64,000 nt of DNA from Roseateles aquatilis (GCF_002205645.1 NZ_NIOF01000018.1:58427-122426), one strand, 5' to 3'; positions 30,237 to 40,064 are shown, numbered from the stretch's first letter. Made by a program: numbers and translations. Notes: generated by a model not told the origin, from the sequence alone.

Positions 30237-31638
30237 GGGAGGCTCCTTGCGGGGCCGGCCGCGGCGGCGCGGCGGTGGCCTGCGGCGATGCGGCCGAGGA
30301 CGCGGGCGGGGAGAGGGGGGCGGACGACGGCGCGCCATCCTCGGTCCGCCGGATGTAGAGCGAAAGCCGGACGCCTTCCCGGCCGGCGAACTCCCGGATC
30401 TGCCGGACCAGCCGCGCGTCGAAGACGTGGCCGGCGGCGAGCAGCAGGGTGCCCTTGGGCGTGAGCAGGTCGCGCGCCAGCACCATGCCGGGCACGACGT
30501 CCTGCGGGCTGATCGCGCGGTCGGTCGGTACGTCCAGCGGCTCGTCGGTCAGCGCCAGTTCGAGCGCCTCCACCACCTCCGGCTCGTAGCGCGTGCGCGC
30601 GCCGCCGCGCACCAGCGACAGCGCCTGGGCGGGCGTGAAGCGCTGCTCCGCCATCCGGCCCGTCTGCGCCGCGTGGAAGTCGCTGACGGCGCTCAGGATC
30701 TGCGCGCCCAGCGGGATGGCGTCGCCGATCAGACCGTCCGGAAACCCCTTGCCGTCGATGCGCTCATGCTGCATCCGGACCAGCCGCGCGACCTGCTGCA
30801 ACTGGCCCAGGGGCAGCAGCGCGGCCTCGCCGTCGAGCGTGTGGCGGCGGTAGTGGGCCAGCTCCTCGGCGTTCATCAGCGAGACCGGCTTGCGCAGCAG
30901 CGTGTCGGGGAAACTGATCTTGCCGATCTCGTGCAGCAGGCCGGCGATGTGGAGGTCTTCCTCCAGTCGCGGCCCCAGGTTCATGCGCCGCGCGGTGCGG
31001 CGCGCCAGGTCGGCCACCTGCCGGGAGTACCCGGCCAATCCGCCCTCGCGCAGCTCCAGCAGGCCCGAGAACACCTGGATGGACAGCAGGAAGTTGTCCT
31101 TGAGCTGATCGAAGGACTTCTCCAGCATGCCGTTGACCTGCTCCAGCTCTTTCGTGCGGGCGCGCACGCGCTGGGACAGCTCGTTGTTGAGCGTTTGCAG
31201 CTCGGCGTTCTGGGACTTCGTCAGCTGCAGCAGCGCGCGGTTCTCGACCTCTAGCCGTCGCCTGGACAGCGCGTCGTCGATGGCCATCAACAGCTCGCGG
31301 TCGTCCCAGGGCTTGGCGATGTGGCGCTGGATCTGGCCGCGGTTGACGGCGGCCACGGTGGCCTGCACGTCCGCGTAACCGGTCAGCAGGATGCGCCCCA
31401 CCAGCGGCCATCGCTCGCGCACCTGCTCCAGGAATGCGGCGCCGTCCATCTCCGGCATGCGCATGTCCGAGACCACCACGTCGACGGGTTCCTGGCTCAG
31501 GATCTCCAACGCGGGGGCGCCGCCCGGCGCGATCAGCACGCGGTAGCCCTGAGGCCGGACCAGGCGTCTGAGCGAGCTCAGGATCGAGGGCTCGTCGTCC
31601 ACGAACAGGACGACGGGAGGCTGGGTCTCCGCAGTCAT
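30229..31638 (-). CDS. Receiver plus degenerate HD-GYP response regulator
   Basis: This 469-residue protein has a receiver domain (D58 in VVVSDMRMP), a coiled coil (about 125-180) and an HD-GYP-type domain (about 185-345). HD-GYP proteins normally hydrolyse cyclic di-GMP. Here the HD pair is H236-E237 (LLHEIGKISFPD), the GYP is GFP (298-300) and the HHE is QHE. The activity may be altered or lost. The Pro/Ala/Ser-rich C-terminus is low complexity. It is the first gene of a three-gene signalling operon. Confidence 0.88.
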   Translation of the reverse strand: MTAETQPPVVLFVDDEPSILSSLRRLVRPQGYRVLIAPGGAPALEILSQEPVDVVVSDMRMPEMDGAAFLEQVRERWPLVGRILLTGYADVQATVAAVNRGQIQRHIAKPWDDRELLMAIDDALSRRRLEVENRALLQLTKSQNAELQTLNNELSQRVRARTKELEQVNGMLEKSFDQLKDNFLLSIQVFSGLLELREGGLAGYSRQVADLARRTARRMNLGPRLEEDLHIAGLLHEIGKISFPDTLLRKPVSLMNAEELAHYRRHTLDGEAALLPLGQLQQVARLVRMQHERIDGKGFPDGLIGDAIPLGAQILSAVSDFHAAQTGRMAEQRFTPAQALSLVRGGARTRYEPEVVEALELALTDEPLDVPTDRAISPQDVVPGMVLARDLLTPKGTLLLAAGHVFDARLVRQIREFAGREGVRLSLYIRRTEDGAPSSAPLSPPASSAASPQATAAPPRPAPQGASHG

Positions 31639-31871
31639 TGTTGTGCTCCCTGGAACTCACGGATCGCGTCGAGTGTAGGACCGCGGCGGGCGAATGGCGC
31701 GCCTGTCTGTTTCCGGAGACGCCGCCGCTCCGCGGGCGCGGCGGCCCGCGAGTCCCTGCGCGCATCCATGCACGGGGGCGGCGCTCGCGCCGGGCGGACT
31801 CGGCGGTTCCAGGGGGAGCGACGATCATTCCCTGGCCAAGGCGCCGACCTTGCGGCGACTTCACGCCGATT

Positions 31872-32618
31872 TCATCGGTTCAGCAGCGCCGGCACCGCCG
31901 ACGCGAGCAAGGCCACGCCGGAGGCCGTCAGCAACGCCAGCACGATCTGCCGGAAACGCGCGTCCGAGATGCCCACGTACATGCGCCCGCCCAGCAGCAC
32001 CGGCACCAGCATCGCGGGCGCGACGATGGCGAACAGGGGCAGCATGTCGCGGGTGACCAGGCCGCTGGTGGCGTAGATGCCCATGGTGACGGCCAGCGCC
32101 GCCAGGTTGAAGTTCTGGATGATGGCGCGCTGCTCGTCCTTGGGCAGGCCGCGCAGCGTGCACCAGACCGTCGGCACCGTGCCGGTGAAGCCGCCCAGGC
32201 CGCCCATCACGCCGCCGATGCCGCCCACGACCGCGTCGGCCAGCCGGCCGCCGAAGCGCACCTGGGGCAGCCGTGTCGCCAGCAGCATGGCCGGGCACCA
32301 CACCACCAGCAACCCGCCGAGGATCGCCTTGAAGACCTGGATGTCCAGCGCGGGCAGCAGCGCCACGCCGACCGGAATGCCGGCCAGACCGCCCAGCACG
32401 AACGGCGCGAGCCGGCGCCAGTCGAAGCCGCGCCGCACCGTCACGGCGGCGATGATCTGGCCCGTGAGCGAGCCGAAGACCGACAGCGCCGCGGCGAGCT
32501 TGGGGTCCAGCGTCCAGGCCCAGAACGACATCGCGGTGAGGCCGAAGCCGAAACCCGACAGGCCCTGGACGAAGCCGGCGCAGACGGCGCCCAGCACGAT
32601 GATGAAGAGGTGGTCCAT
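31872..32618 (-). CDS. TSUP (TauE/SafE) family permease
   Basis: An inner-membrane permease of the sulfite/sulfonate export family (248 residues). About eight hydrophobic segments are seen, with Gly-rich helix motifs FVQGLSGFGFGLTAMSFWAW and VVGGIGGVMGGLGGFTGTVP. I chose the start MDHLFIIVLG because family similarity begins there; the open frame upstream is not conserved-looking. The substrate is unknown. It is divergent from the beta-lactamase gene across 245 bases. Confidence 0.88.
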   Translation of the reverse strand: MDHLFIIVLGAVCAGFVQGLSGFGFGLTAMSFWAWTLDPKLAAALSVFGSLTGQIIAAVTVRRGFDWRRLAPFVLGGLAGIPVGVALLPALDIQVFKAILGGLLVVWCPAMLLATRLPQVRFGGRLADAVVGGIGGVMGGLGGFTGTVPTVWCTLRGLPKDEQRAIIQNFNLAALAVTMGIYATSGLVTRDMLPLFAIVAPAMLVPVLLGGRMYVGISDARFRQIVLALLTASGVALLASAVPALLNR

Positions 32619-32863
32619 GGGGCGGCGGCTGGGGATGGCGCGGTCGAGGAGGAAGTCGAGGTGAGATCGAATCGGCGAGTGTCTCGTATCCGATCGCTCC
32701 TCGATGCGCGGCTGGGCGCCTTGCGTGCGCTCGCGCCGAGGCCGTCGGCCCGGCCTTCCGCCCTGCGCTTGCGCCGGTAACGCGCGTAACGGCGTGCCGG
32801 ACGTCGCGAGGCGATGGCGGGGAGGACACTCCTGGCGCTCAGCCACCCCCACAGCTTCAGAGA

Positions 32864-34042
32864 ATGCCTTCATCGATCGCCGCCCTCCCGTCCCTGGCCC
32901 GCGCGGCCGGTTGCCTCGTTCTGGCCGCCGCCTGTCCGCTCGCGGCCCATGCCGCCGCCGACGACGCGCGTGTCCGCGCCGTCGTCGACGCCGCCGTCCG
33001 GCCCCTCATGGCGAGCCACGACATTCCCGGCATGGCGGTCGCCGTGACGGTCGACGGCCGTCGATACGTCTTCACCTACGGCGTCGCCTCGAAGGAAAGC
33101 CGCGCGCCCGTCACCGAGACCACGCTCTTCGAGATCGGCTCGGTCTCGAAGACGCTGACCGCGACGCTCGCGGCCTACGCGCAGGCGACGGGCCAGCTGT
33201 CCCTGGACGATCATCCCGGCCAGTACCTGCCCGAGCTGAAGGGCCGGCCGATCGACCAGGCCACGCTGCTGCACCTGGGCACCTACACGGCGGGCGGGCT
33301 GCCGCTGCAGTTCCCCGACCCGGTCGAGGGCGACGCGGCCGCGATGGCCTACTTCCGCGACTGGCAGCCGCGGGCCGCGCCGGGCACGCGCCGCCAGTAC
33401 TCCAACCCGAGCCTGGGCCTGTTCGGGCGCGTCGCGGGGATCGCGCTGAAGGACGGCTTCGCGAAGGCCATGGAGACGACGGTCTTCCCCGCCTTCGGCA
33501 TGAGGCACAGCCACCTTCAGGTGCCTCGGCGGGCGATGGCCGACTACGCCTGGGGTTACCGCCAGGACAAGGCGGTCCGCGTGAACCCTGGTCCGCTGGA
33601 CCTGGAGACCTACGGCGTCAAGACGACCGCCGCCGACCTGCTGAGCTTTGTGCAGGCCAACATCGACCCGAGCGCCCTCGACGCCCCGATGCGGCGAGCG
33701 GTCGAGGCGACGCAGGTCGGTCACTTCCGCGTCGGGCCGATGGTGCAAGGGCTGGGATGGGAGCAGTACGCCTATCCGGTCTCGCGCGAATGGCTGCTGG
33801 GCGGCAACTCGCCGGAGATCATCTTCGAGTCCCAGCCGGTGCATCAACTGGCCGCCGGAGAGTGGGGCGGAGCGAGGCTCTTCAACAAGACCGGATCGAC
33901 GGGCGGTTTCGGCGCCTACGTGGCCTTCGTCCCGAGCAAGCAGATCGGCATCGTGATGCTGGCGAATCGGAGCTATCCGATCCCGGCGCGCGTCGAGGTG
34001 GGGCTGGCCATCCTGAATGGCCTGACCCCCAAGGTCGAATGA
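32864..34042 (+). CDS. ampC: Class C (AmpC-type) serine beta-lactamase
   Basis: A periplasmic serine beta-lactamase of class C that hydrolyses cephalosporins and penicillins. It has 392 residues with a signal peptide (about 1-30, ending AHA). The active-site motifs are S93-V-S-K96 (GSVSKTL), Y179-S-N181 and K342-T-G344 (FNKTGSTGGFGAYVAFVP). GVKTTAADLLSFVQANI is typical of class C. No ampR regulator is adjacent, so expression may be constitutive or controlled from elsewhere. Confidence 0.93.
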   Translation: MPSSIAALPSLARAAGCLVLAAACPLAAHAAADDARVRAVVDAAVRPLMASHDIPGMAVAVTVDGRRYVFTYGVASKESRAPVTETTLFEIGSVSKTLTATLAAYAQATGQLSLDDHPGQYLPELKGRPIDQATLLHLGTYTAGGLPLQFPDPVEGDAAAMAYFRDWQPRAAPGTRRQYSNPSLGLFGRVAGIALKDGFAKAMETTVFPAFGMRHSHLQVPRRAMADYAWGYRQDKAVRVNPGPLDLETYGVKTTAADLLSFVQANIDPSALDAPMRRAVEATQVGHFRVGPMVQGLGWEQYAYPVSREWLLGGNSPEIIFESQPVHQLAAGEWGGARLFNKTGSTGGFGAYVAFVPSKQIGIVMLANRSYPIPARVEVGLAILNGLTPKVE

Positions 34043-34199
34043 GCGACCCGGCCCGCGTGCGCGCCATGCAGGGCACGAGCGCGCTGCCCTGAGGACGACG
34101 CGAACCCGACTTCAGGGAATGCGGTGGCGCGCCGCCGCGATCCGTCCCGTACGCTCTCGGCCCACGGTCGGCGCCTTCGCCGGACCAGAGGAGACAACG

Positions 34200-34670
34200 A
34201 TGGTTCGCAAGACATCAGAGAGCAAGGCGGAGAGCAAACCCGAGGGCAAGCCGTCGGCGAAGACCGATGCCCCGAAGCTGCTCGCGGGCGGCAATCCGCA
34301 GATTCCGAAGGGCGAGGGCGACGCCCCGGTGCAGGCCTACATCGCCGCCTTGCCGGACTGGAAGCGGGACGTCGTGCGGCGCCTCGACGCGTTGATCGTC
34401 GAGGCCGTGCCGGGCGTGCGCAAGGCTGTGAAGTGGAACTCGCCGCTCTACGGCATGGATGGCACGACCTGGTTCGTCGGCATTCACGTGATGACGAAGT
34501 ACGTGAAGCTCGCGTTCTTCAAGGGCAAGTCGCTGGACCCGATGCCGCCGGTCGATTCGAAGACGGCGCATGCGCGCTACCTGCATGTCGGCGAGAAAGA
34601 GCCGCTGGACGAGGCCCGGCTCGTCGCCTGGGTGAAGGCGGCGAGCGCGATGCCGGGGGAGAAGATGTGA
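34200..34670 (+). CDS. DUF1801 domain protein
   Basis: This 156-residue protein has a DUF1801 fold from about residue 40 (VQAYIAALPDWKRDVVRRLDALI, then AVKWNSPLYGM and FVGIHVMTKYVKLAFFKG). The first 35 residues are Lys/Ser/Glu-rich. DUF1801 proteins are small and cytoplasmic, and their function is unknown. The ATG at 34200 has GAGGAG upstream. Confidence 0.82.
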   Translation: MVRKTSESKAESKPEGKPSAKTDAPKLLAGGNPQIPKGEGDAPVQAYIAALPDWKRDVVRRLDALIVEAVPGVRKAVKWNSPLYGMDGTTWFVGIHVMTKYVKLAFFKGKSLDPMPPVDSKTAHARYLHVGEKEPLDEARLVAWVKAASAMPGEKM

Positions 34671-34706
34671 TCGCCATCGAGCGCGGGGGAGCGACGCCGG
34701 CCGCGT

Positions 34707-35075
34707 CTACGGCGCGTGGCAGACCGCTTCGAGGTTGTGCCCGTCCGGGCCGATGACGAAGGCGGCGTAGTAGGTCGGGTGATAGTTCGGGCGCAGCCCT
34801 GGCGCGCCGTTGTCCTTGGCGCCCGCTTCCAGGGCCGCGCGATGGAAGGCATCGACCTGCTCGCGCGTCTCGGCCGAGAACGCCAGGTGCAGGTGCGCCG
34901 GCTTCTCGTCGGTCTGGAACAGGCACAGCGAGGTCGACCCCGTCGCTGCGAGCTCCACGCCGTAGCTCGGCACGCCTTCCGAGATGATCGTCACGCCGAG
35001 CGGCGCCAGCGCCTTGGCATAAAACGTCTTGCTCGCCGCGAAGTCGCTGACGCCGAATTTGACGTGATCGAACAT
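34707..35075 (-). CDS. VOC (glyoxalase/bleomycin-resistance) family protein
   Basis: A small (122 residues) metal-binding beta-alpha-beta fold protein of the vicinal oxygen chelate superfamily. It starts MFDHVKFGVSDFAASKTFYA and ends YYAAFVIGPDGHNLEAVCHAP. A His/Glu metal set is visible: H4, H63 or so in PAHLHLAFSA, and E114 or so in NLEAVC. AGGAG precedes the ATG. The substrate cannot be told from the sequence. Confidence 0.85.
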   Translation of the reverse strand: MFDHVKFGVSDFAASKTFYAKALAPLGVTIISEGVPSYGVELAATGSTSLCLFQTDEKPAHLHLAFSAETREQVDAFHRAALEAGAKDNGAPGLRPNYHPTYYAAFVIGPDGHNLEAVCHAP

Positions 35076-35192
35076 GGGGTCTCCTGGGTCCTGCTTCGAA
35101 GTGAATGCGAGGAGCGAGCGTAAGGGCGCGCGGGCCTGCGCGCGTGTGGCTTCAGTCATGGGGGTGGGGCGACGGATCCGACGCACCACCGC

Positions 35193-35591
35193 CTATTCCT
35201 GCCGCTGCGGCGCCGCCAATCCGTCGCAACTCGACGGCCGGAACCAGTACCGCGCCCCGACCGCCACGTCCTCGGCGTCATCGATCGCCACGATCACATG
35301 CCGCCAATGGCGCGCCCGGCTGTAGCGCATCAGCGCATAGCGGTGCCGCGCCGCGTCGGGGTCGGCCGCGCGGCAATCGGCGCTCACCGGCTCCGTGAAC
35401 TCGCCGCCCGTCCGGACCTCCATCACCCAGCCGGTGCGCCAGCCGTCGCCGTAAGGATGCGCCGGATCGTCCCGTCCGCGCGCCGACGCGCAGCCCTGCA
35501 GCAGCACCGCGGCCAGCACGCTCGCCGCCGCGAGGCTGAGGCCGGCCATCACCCGCACCAGGCGGGTCGTCGCCTGTTGATCGTCAATCAT
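35193..35591 (-). CDS. Small lipoprotein in the RND operon
   Basis: This 132-residue protein has a basic start, a hydrophobic segment and a lipobox LLQGC (C34), so it is predicted to be a periplasmic lipoprotein. The mature part contains two further cysteines (SADCRAA and PSSCDGL) and a region like RHWRHVIVAIDDAEDVAVGARYWF. I recognise no family. The start overlaps the czcA-like stop by eight bases, so it is part of the efflux operon. An accessory or metal-related role is inferred from context only. Confidence 0.75.
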   Translation of the reverse strand: MIDDQQATTRLVRVMAGLSLAAASVLAAVLLQGCASARGRDDPAHPYGDGWRTGWVMEVRTGGEFTEPVSADCRAADPDAARHRYALMRYSRARHWRHVIVAIDDAEDVAVGARYWFRPSSCDGLAAPQRQE

Positions 35592-38500
35592 CGCCAGCCT
35601 CCGCGCCGGAGAGCGCGCCAGAAGAAGAACCGGGAGACGGCGCGGGCGCGCCACCCGCGACGGCCGTGGGCGCGAACCAGGCCAGGTACAGGGCCGGCAG
35701 CACCAGCAGCGTCAGCAAGGTCGCGCTGACCAGACCGCCGATGACCACCACCGCCAGCGGCCGCTGCGTCTCCGCGCCGATGTCGTGCGAGAGCGCCATC
35801 GGCAGCAGCCCCAGCGCCGCCAGCAGCGCCGTCATCAGCACGGTGCGCAGGCGCTGCATCGCGCCCTCGCGCACCGCGGCCCAGGCGTCCAGGCCGCGCC
35901 GCCGCAACTGCTCGAAGACCGACAGCATCACCACGCCGTTGAGCACCGCCTGGCCCGACAGCGCGATGAAGCCGATCGCCGCCGACACCGACAGCGGAAT
36001 GCCGCACAGCCACAGCGCCACGATGCCGCCGATCAGCGCCAGCGGCACGTTGAGCAGGATCAGCGCGGCCAGGCGGAACGAGTTGAACGCGTTGAACAGC
36101 AGCACGAAGATCAGCAGCAGCGAGATCGGCACCACGATGGCCAGGCGCCGCATGGCGCGCTCCTGGTTCTCGAATTCACCGGACCAGGCGACCTCGTAGC
36201 CCTCGCCGACGCGCACGTGCGCCGCCAGCCGCGCCTTCATGTCCGCCACCACCGAGCCCATGTCCCGGTCCTTGATGAAGACCCCGATCGCCATCGTGCG
36301 GCGCCCGTCCTCGCGGGCGATGTTCATGACGCCGCTGGTCTCGCGGATGGTCGCCACCGCGTCCAGCGGCACCGTGCCGCCGGGCGCGAAGATCGGCGTG
36401 CGCGCCAGCTCGCCCAGCGCGCGGCGCGATTCGGGCAGGCGCACGGTCACCGCGAACTTGCGCTCGCCTTCCCACAGGTAGGTCGCGGCGCGGCCGGCCA
36501 GCGCGGCCTCGATCACGTCCTGCACGTCGGCGACGTTCAGGCCCAGCCGCGCGGCCCGGTCGCGATCGATGTCGATGGTGACCTGTGGCAGCTCGCCCAT
36601 GCGGTCGATCTCGGCCAGCTGCACGCCGGGCACCTGGCGGATCTCGCGCTGCATGTCGACGGCGATGCGGCGCAACTCGGCCAGGTCCTCGCCGGAAACC
36701 TTCACCACGATCTGGCCCTTGATCTGCGAGATCGACTCCAGCACGTTGTCCCGGATCGGCTGCGAGAACTCGGGCTCGATGCCCGGCAGATCGGACAGCG
36801 CCGCCGTCATGTCGGCGATCAGCCGCTCCCGGGTCAGGCCGGGACGCCATTCCTCCTCGGGCTTCACGTCGACGAAGACCTCGGCCATGCTGAGCGTCTT
36901 CGGGTCGGTGCCGTCCTCCGGCTGGCCCGCCTTGGACACCACCGTGCGCACCTCCGGCACCTGCCGCAGGCGCTCGCGCGCCAGCCGCAGCACGCGGACG
37001 GCCTCGGCCTGGGACAGGCTGGACGGCATGTTCCAGTTGACCCAGTAGGTGCCTTCGTCGAGCTCGGGCAGGAACTCCGAGCCCAGCCGCGTCGCCAGCA
37101 CCGCGGTGCCGGCGAAGGCCAGCGCGGCCAGCACCATCAGCAGGCGTCGCCGCCCGATCGCCCATTCCAGCGCGGGACGGTAGAGCCGCTTGGCGGCGGC
37201 GACGACGCGGTTGTCCCCGTGCGGCAGGCGTCGACGCAGCAGGCGGTGGGCCAGCACCGGCACCACCGTCAACGAGCACACCAGCGCGCCTATCAGCGCC
37301 ATGCTGACCGACAGCGCCATCGGCTGGAAGATCCGCCCCTCATGCCGCTGCAGCGCGAAGATGGGCACGTGCGCGGCGATGATGATCAGCATCGAGAACA
37401 GCGTCGGCCGGCCGACCTCGTCGGCGGCGTCGGCCACCAGCCGCAGCCGGGTGCGGGCGTCGAGGTTCTCGCCCTGGCCGGCGAGGCGGTGCAGGATGTT
37501 TTCCACCACGATCACCGCGCCGTCCACGACGATGCCGAAGTCCATCGCGCCCAGCGACAGCAGGTTGGCCGGCACGCCCATCACCTTCAAGCCCAGGAAG
37601 GTCGCCAGCAGCGCCAGCGGGATCACCGCCACCACCGCCAGGCTGGCGCGCAGGTTGCTCAGGAACAAGTACAGCACCAGCGACACCAGCAGCGCGCCTT
37701 CCACCAGGTTGCGGAACACCGTGGACAGCGTCTTGCCCATCAGCCAGGTGCGGTCGTAGAAGGGGTCGATGCGCACGCCCGCGGGCAGGCCGCGCGCGTT
37801 GAGCTCGGCGATGCGCGCCTTGACGCCGCGCAGCACCTGCGCCGCGTTCTCGCCCTTGCGCATCACGACGATGCCGGTGACGGCGTCGTCGTCCCCATCC
37901 TGGCCGACCACGCCCAGCCGCGGCACCGCGCCCACCACCACCCGCGCCACGTCGCGGATCAGCACCGAGCTGCCGTTGTGCGCGCCGACGACGATGGCGC
38001 CGATGTCGTCGGGCGAGCGCAGCAGCCCCAGCCCGCGGATCGCGTACTGCTGCGCGCCCTGCGCGACGTAGGAGCCGCCGGCATTGGCGTTGCCGCGACC
38101 CAGCGCGTCCAGCAGGTTCTGGAAGCTCAGGCCCATCGCGCGCAGCTTGTCGAGGTCGGGTTGCACCTCGTACTGCTTGATGAAGCCGCCCATCGCGACG
38201 ACGTCGGCCACGCCCGGCACCTGCCGCAACGCGCGCTCGATGGTCCAGTCCTCGATGGTGCGTAGCTCGGTGGTGGTCTTGCCCTCGCCGCGCAGGCGGT
38301 AGCGCAGGATCTCGCCGACCGGCGTGGCGTTGGGCGCGATGTCGGCGGTGACGCCCGGCGGCAGGTCGATGCCGCGCAGCCGTTCGTTGATCTCCTGCCG
38401 CACCTGCGGCACGGCCGCGGCGTCGTCATAGGTCACGACGGTGTAGGACAACCCGAACTGCGTGTGCGAGAACACCCGGATCGAATGCGGCAGGCCCGAC

Positions 38501-38715
38501 AGCGCCAGCTCGATGGGCAGCGTGACCTGCTTCTCGACCTCCTCGGCGGCGTGGCCGGGGTGCAGCGCGATCACGGTCACCTGCGTGTCGGTGACGTCGG
38601 GGAAGGCCTCGACCGGCAGGTTCTGGAAGGCGATCAGGCCGGCGCCGACGAACAGCAGCACGGCCAGCAGCACCAGCACCGGCTGGTTGAGGGAGAAGGC
38701 GATGAGGCGCTTCAT
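35584..38715 (-). CDS. Heavy-metal efflux RND inner-membrane pump, CzcA-like
   Basis: The inner-membrane proton-driven pump of a tripartite efflux system, 1043 residues. It starts MKRLIAFSLNQPVLVLLAVLL and has VEAFPDVTDTQVTV, typical of heavy-metal RND proteins. The TM4 motif at about 392-406 is DFG-x3-DGA-x3-VEN, the Co/Zn/Ni-type pattern (CzcA, CnrA) and not the Cu/Ag CusA pattern. The substrate is inferred as divalent cations. It overlaps the adaptor gene by four bases (ATGA). Confidence 0.92.
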   Translation of the reverse strand: MKRLIAFSLNQPVLVLLAVLLFVGAGLIAFQNLPVEAFPDVTDTQVTVIALHPGHAAEEVEKQVTLPIELALSGLPHSIRVFSHTQFGLSYTVVTYDDAAAVPQVRQEINERLRGIDLPPGVTADIAPNATPVGEILRYRLRGEGKTTTELRTIEDWTIERALRQVPGVADVVAMGGFIKQYEVQPDLDKLRAMGLSFQNLLDALGRGNANAGGSYVAQGAQQYAIRGLGLLRSPDDIGAIVVGAHNGSSVLIRDVARVVVGAVPRLGVVGQDGDDDAVTGIVVMRKGENAAQVLRGVKARIAELNARGLPAGVRIDPFYDRTWLMGKTLSTVFRNLVEGALLVSLVLYLFLSNLRASLAVVAVIPLALLATFLGLKVMGVPANLLSLGAMDFGIVVDGAVIVVENILHRLAGQGENLDARTRLRLVADAADEVGRPTLFSMLIIIAAHVPIFALQRHEGRIFQPMALSVSMALIGALVCSLTVVPVLAHRLLRRRLPHGDNRVVAAAKRLYRPALEWAIGRRRLLMVLAALAFAGTAVLATRLGSEFLPELDEGTYWVNWNMPSSLSQAEAVRVLRLARERLRQVPEVRTVVSKAGQPEDGTDPKTLSMAEVFVDVKPEEEWRPGLTRERLIADMTAALSDLPGIEPEFSQPIRDNVLESISQIKGQIVVKVSGEDLAELRRIAVDMQREIRQVPGVQLAEIDRMGELPQVTIDIDRDRAARLGLNVADVQDVIEAALAGRAATYLWEGERKFAVTVRLPESRRALGELARTPIFAPGGTVPLDAVATIRETSGVMNIAREDGRRTMAIGVFIKDRDMGSVVADMKARLAAHVRVGEGYEVAWSGEFENQERAMRRLAIVVPISLLLIFVLLFNAFNSFRLAALILLNVPLALIGGIVALWLCGIPLSVSAAIGFIALSGQAVLNGVVMLSVFEQLRRRGLDAWAAVREGAMQRLRTVLMTALLAALGLLPMALSHDIGAETQRPLAVVVIGGLVSATLLTLLVLPALYLAWFAPTAVAGGAPAPSPGSSSGALSGAEAGDD

Positions 38716-40064
38716 CCGCGGGCCTTCTTGACGGCGATCGTGGCGTCGGCTGCGTTGGCTGCGTTGGCGGCGCCTGCCGCCGTCCCGGCGTCCGCGCGCG
38801 CGGGACGAGGCGGGGACGATGTCGCGGGTCCGGCCGAGGGGGCCGTCGCGGCGGGCGTGTCAGGGACCGGCGACGTCCCGGCGACGCCGCGGGTCGACAC
38901 GGCCTCGCCGAGGTGGAACTGGCGCGCCAGCAGCAGTGCGTTGTCGGTGACGACGTTCTCGCCGGCGCGCAGTCCACTGGCGACGGCCGCCTGGCCCGCG
39001 CCGATGCGCGCGACCTGCACCGCGCGCGGCTCGAAGACGCCGGGCTTGGTCTGCACGAAGACCCAGTGGCGGTCGCCCTCCAGCATCAGCGCCGAGGCCG
39101 GCACGATCACGGCGGCGCCGTCGACGCGCGGTAGGCGCGCGTTGCCCAGCATCTCGGCCTTCAGCAGGCGCTCGCCGTTGTCGACCTCGGCCCGGACCTT
39201 GATGGTGCGGGTGGCCGGGTCGATCGCGTCGGAGGTGGCCGTCACCACCGCCGCGAACGAGCGCTTTGGCCAGGCCGGCACGTCCAGCGTGAAGCGGGTG
39301 CCGGGGCGCAGGGCGGCGAGGTCGTCCTCGCGCGCGTCGATCACCACCCACAGCCGCGACGGATCGCTGATGACGAACAGCGGCGGCACGCCGGGACCGG
39401 CCTGATCGGGGCGCAGTTCCGCGCCGGGGTTGAGGTTGCGTTCCACGACGACGCCGGCGATGCCGGCCCGCAGCCCGAGCCGCTGGTCGATGCCGTCGCC
39501 GGCCCCGTACAGGTTCAGGCGGTTGCGGGCGCGGGCGGCCTCGGCATCGGCGCGGGCGCTGTCGGCCTCGGCCTGTTCGAGGTCGCGGCGGGCGACGATG
39601 CCGGCCTCGCTCAACTCCCGCTGGCGCGCGAGCTGCTGTGCCGCCTGTCGTTGATCGGCCAGCGCGCGGGCGGCGTCGGCCTGCGCCTGCCCGAGGTCCG
39701 CCGACATCAGCCGCGCCAGCAGCGCGCCGCGGCGCACCGGCTGGCCGACATCGGCGCACAACTGCTCGACGCGGCCGGCCAGCGGCGCGAAGACCCGCTG
39801 GGTGCGGGACTCGTCCCAGACCACGTGGGCCGGCAGCACCAGCTCGCCGGCCTGGTCGGCGCGGGCCGGCGCCACCCGCAGCAATCGCAGCTGCGCGTGG
39901 CCGGCGGGATACCGCAGCGTCCCGCCTTCGACGGTCGGGGCGGCCTCGGGAGCGGGCGCGGCCTCGTTGCGGTCGCAGCCTGACAGGGCGAGGGCGGTCA
40001 ACGCCGCCAGCGCGCCGGCCAGCACGGCGCCGCGACGGGAGGGGAATGGGTGGCGAAGGGTCAT
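38712..40064 (-). CDS. RND periplasmic adaptor lipoprotein, CzcB-like
   Basis: The membrane-fusion adaptor of the efflux pump, with 450 residues. The lipobox is LALSGC (C30). The barrel-sandwich hybrid domain (VFAPLAGRVEQLCADVGQPV) and a long helical hairpin (about 125-190) are visible. The beta-barrel domain follows (RLWVVIDAREDDLAALRPG). The last 60 residues are Ala/Pro-rich. The start MTLRHPF was chosen because it directly precedes the signal sequence. It sits five bases after the outer-membrane gene. Confidence 0.9.
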   Translation of the reverse strand: MTLRHPFPSRRGAVLAGALAALTALALSGCDRNEAAPAPEAAPTVEGGTLRYPAGHAQLRLLRVAPARADQAGELVLPAHVVWDESRTQRVFAPLAGRVEQLCADVGQPVRRGALLARLMSADLGQAQADAARALADQRQAAQQLARQRELSEAGIVARRDLEQAEADSARADAEAARARNRLNLYGAGDGIDQRLGLRAGIAGVVVERNLNPGAELRPDQAGPGVPPLFVISDPSRLWVVIDAREDDLAALRPGTRFTLDVPAWPKRSFAAVVTATSDAIDPATRTIKVRAEVDNGERLLKAEMLGNARLPRVDGAAVIVPASALMLEGDRHWVFVQTKPGVFEPRAVQVARIGAGQAAVASGLRAGENVVTDNALLLARQFHLGEAVSTRGVAGTSPVPDTPAATAPSAGPATSSPPRPARADAGTAAGAANAANAADATIAVKKARG

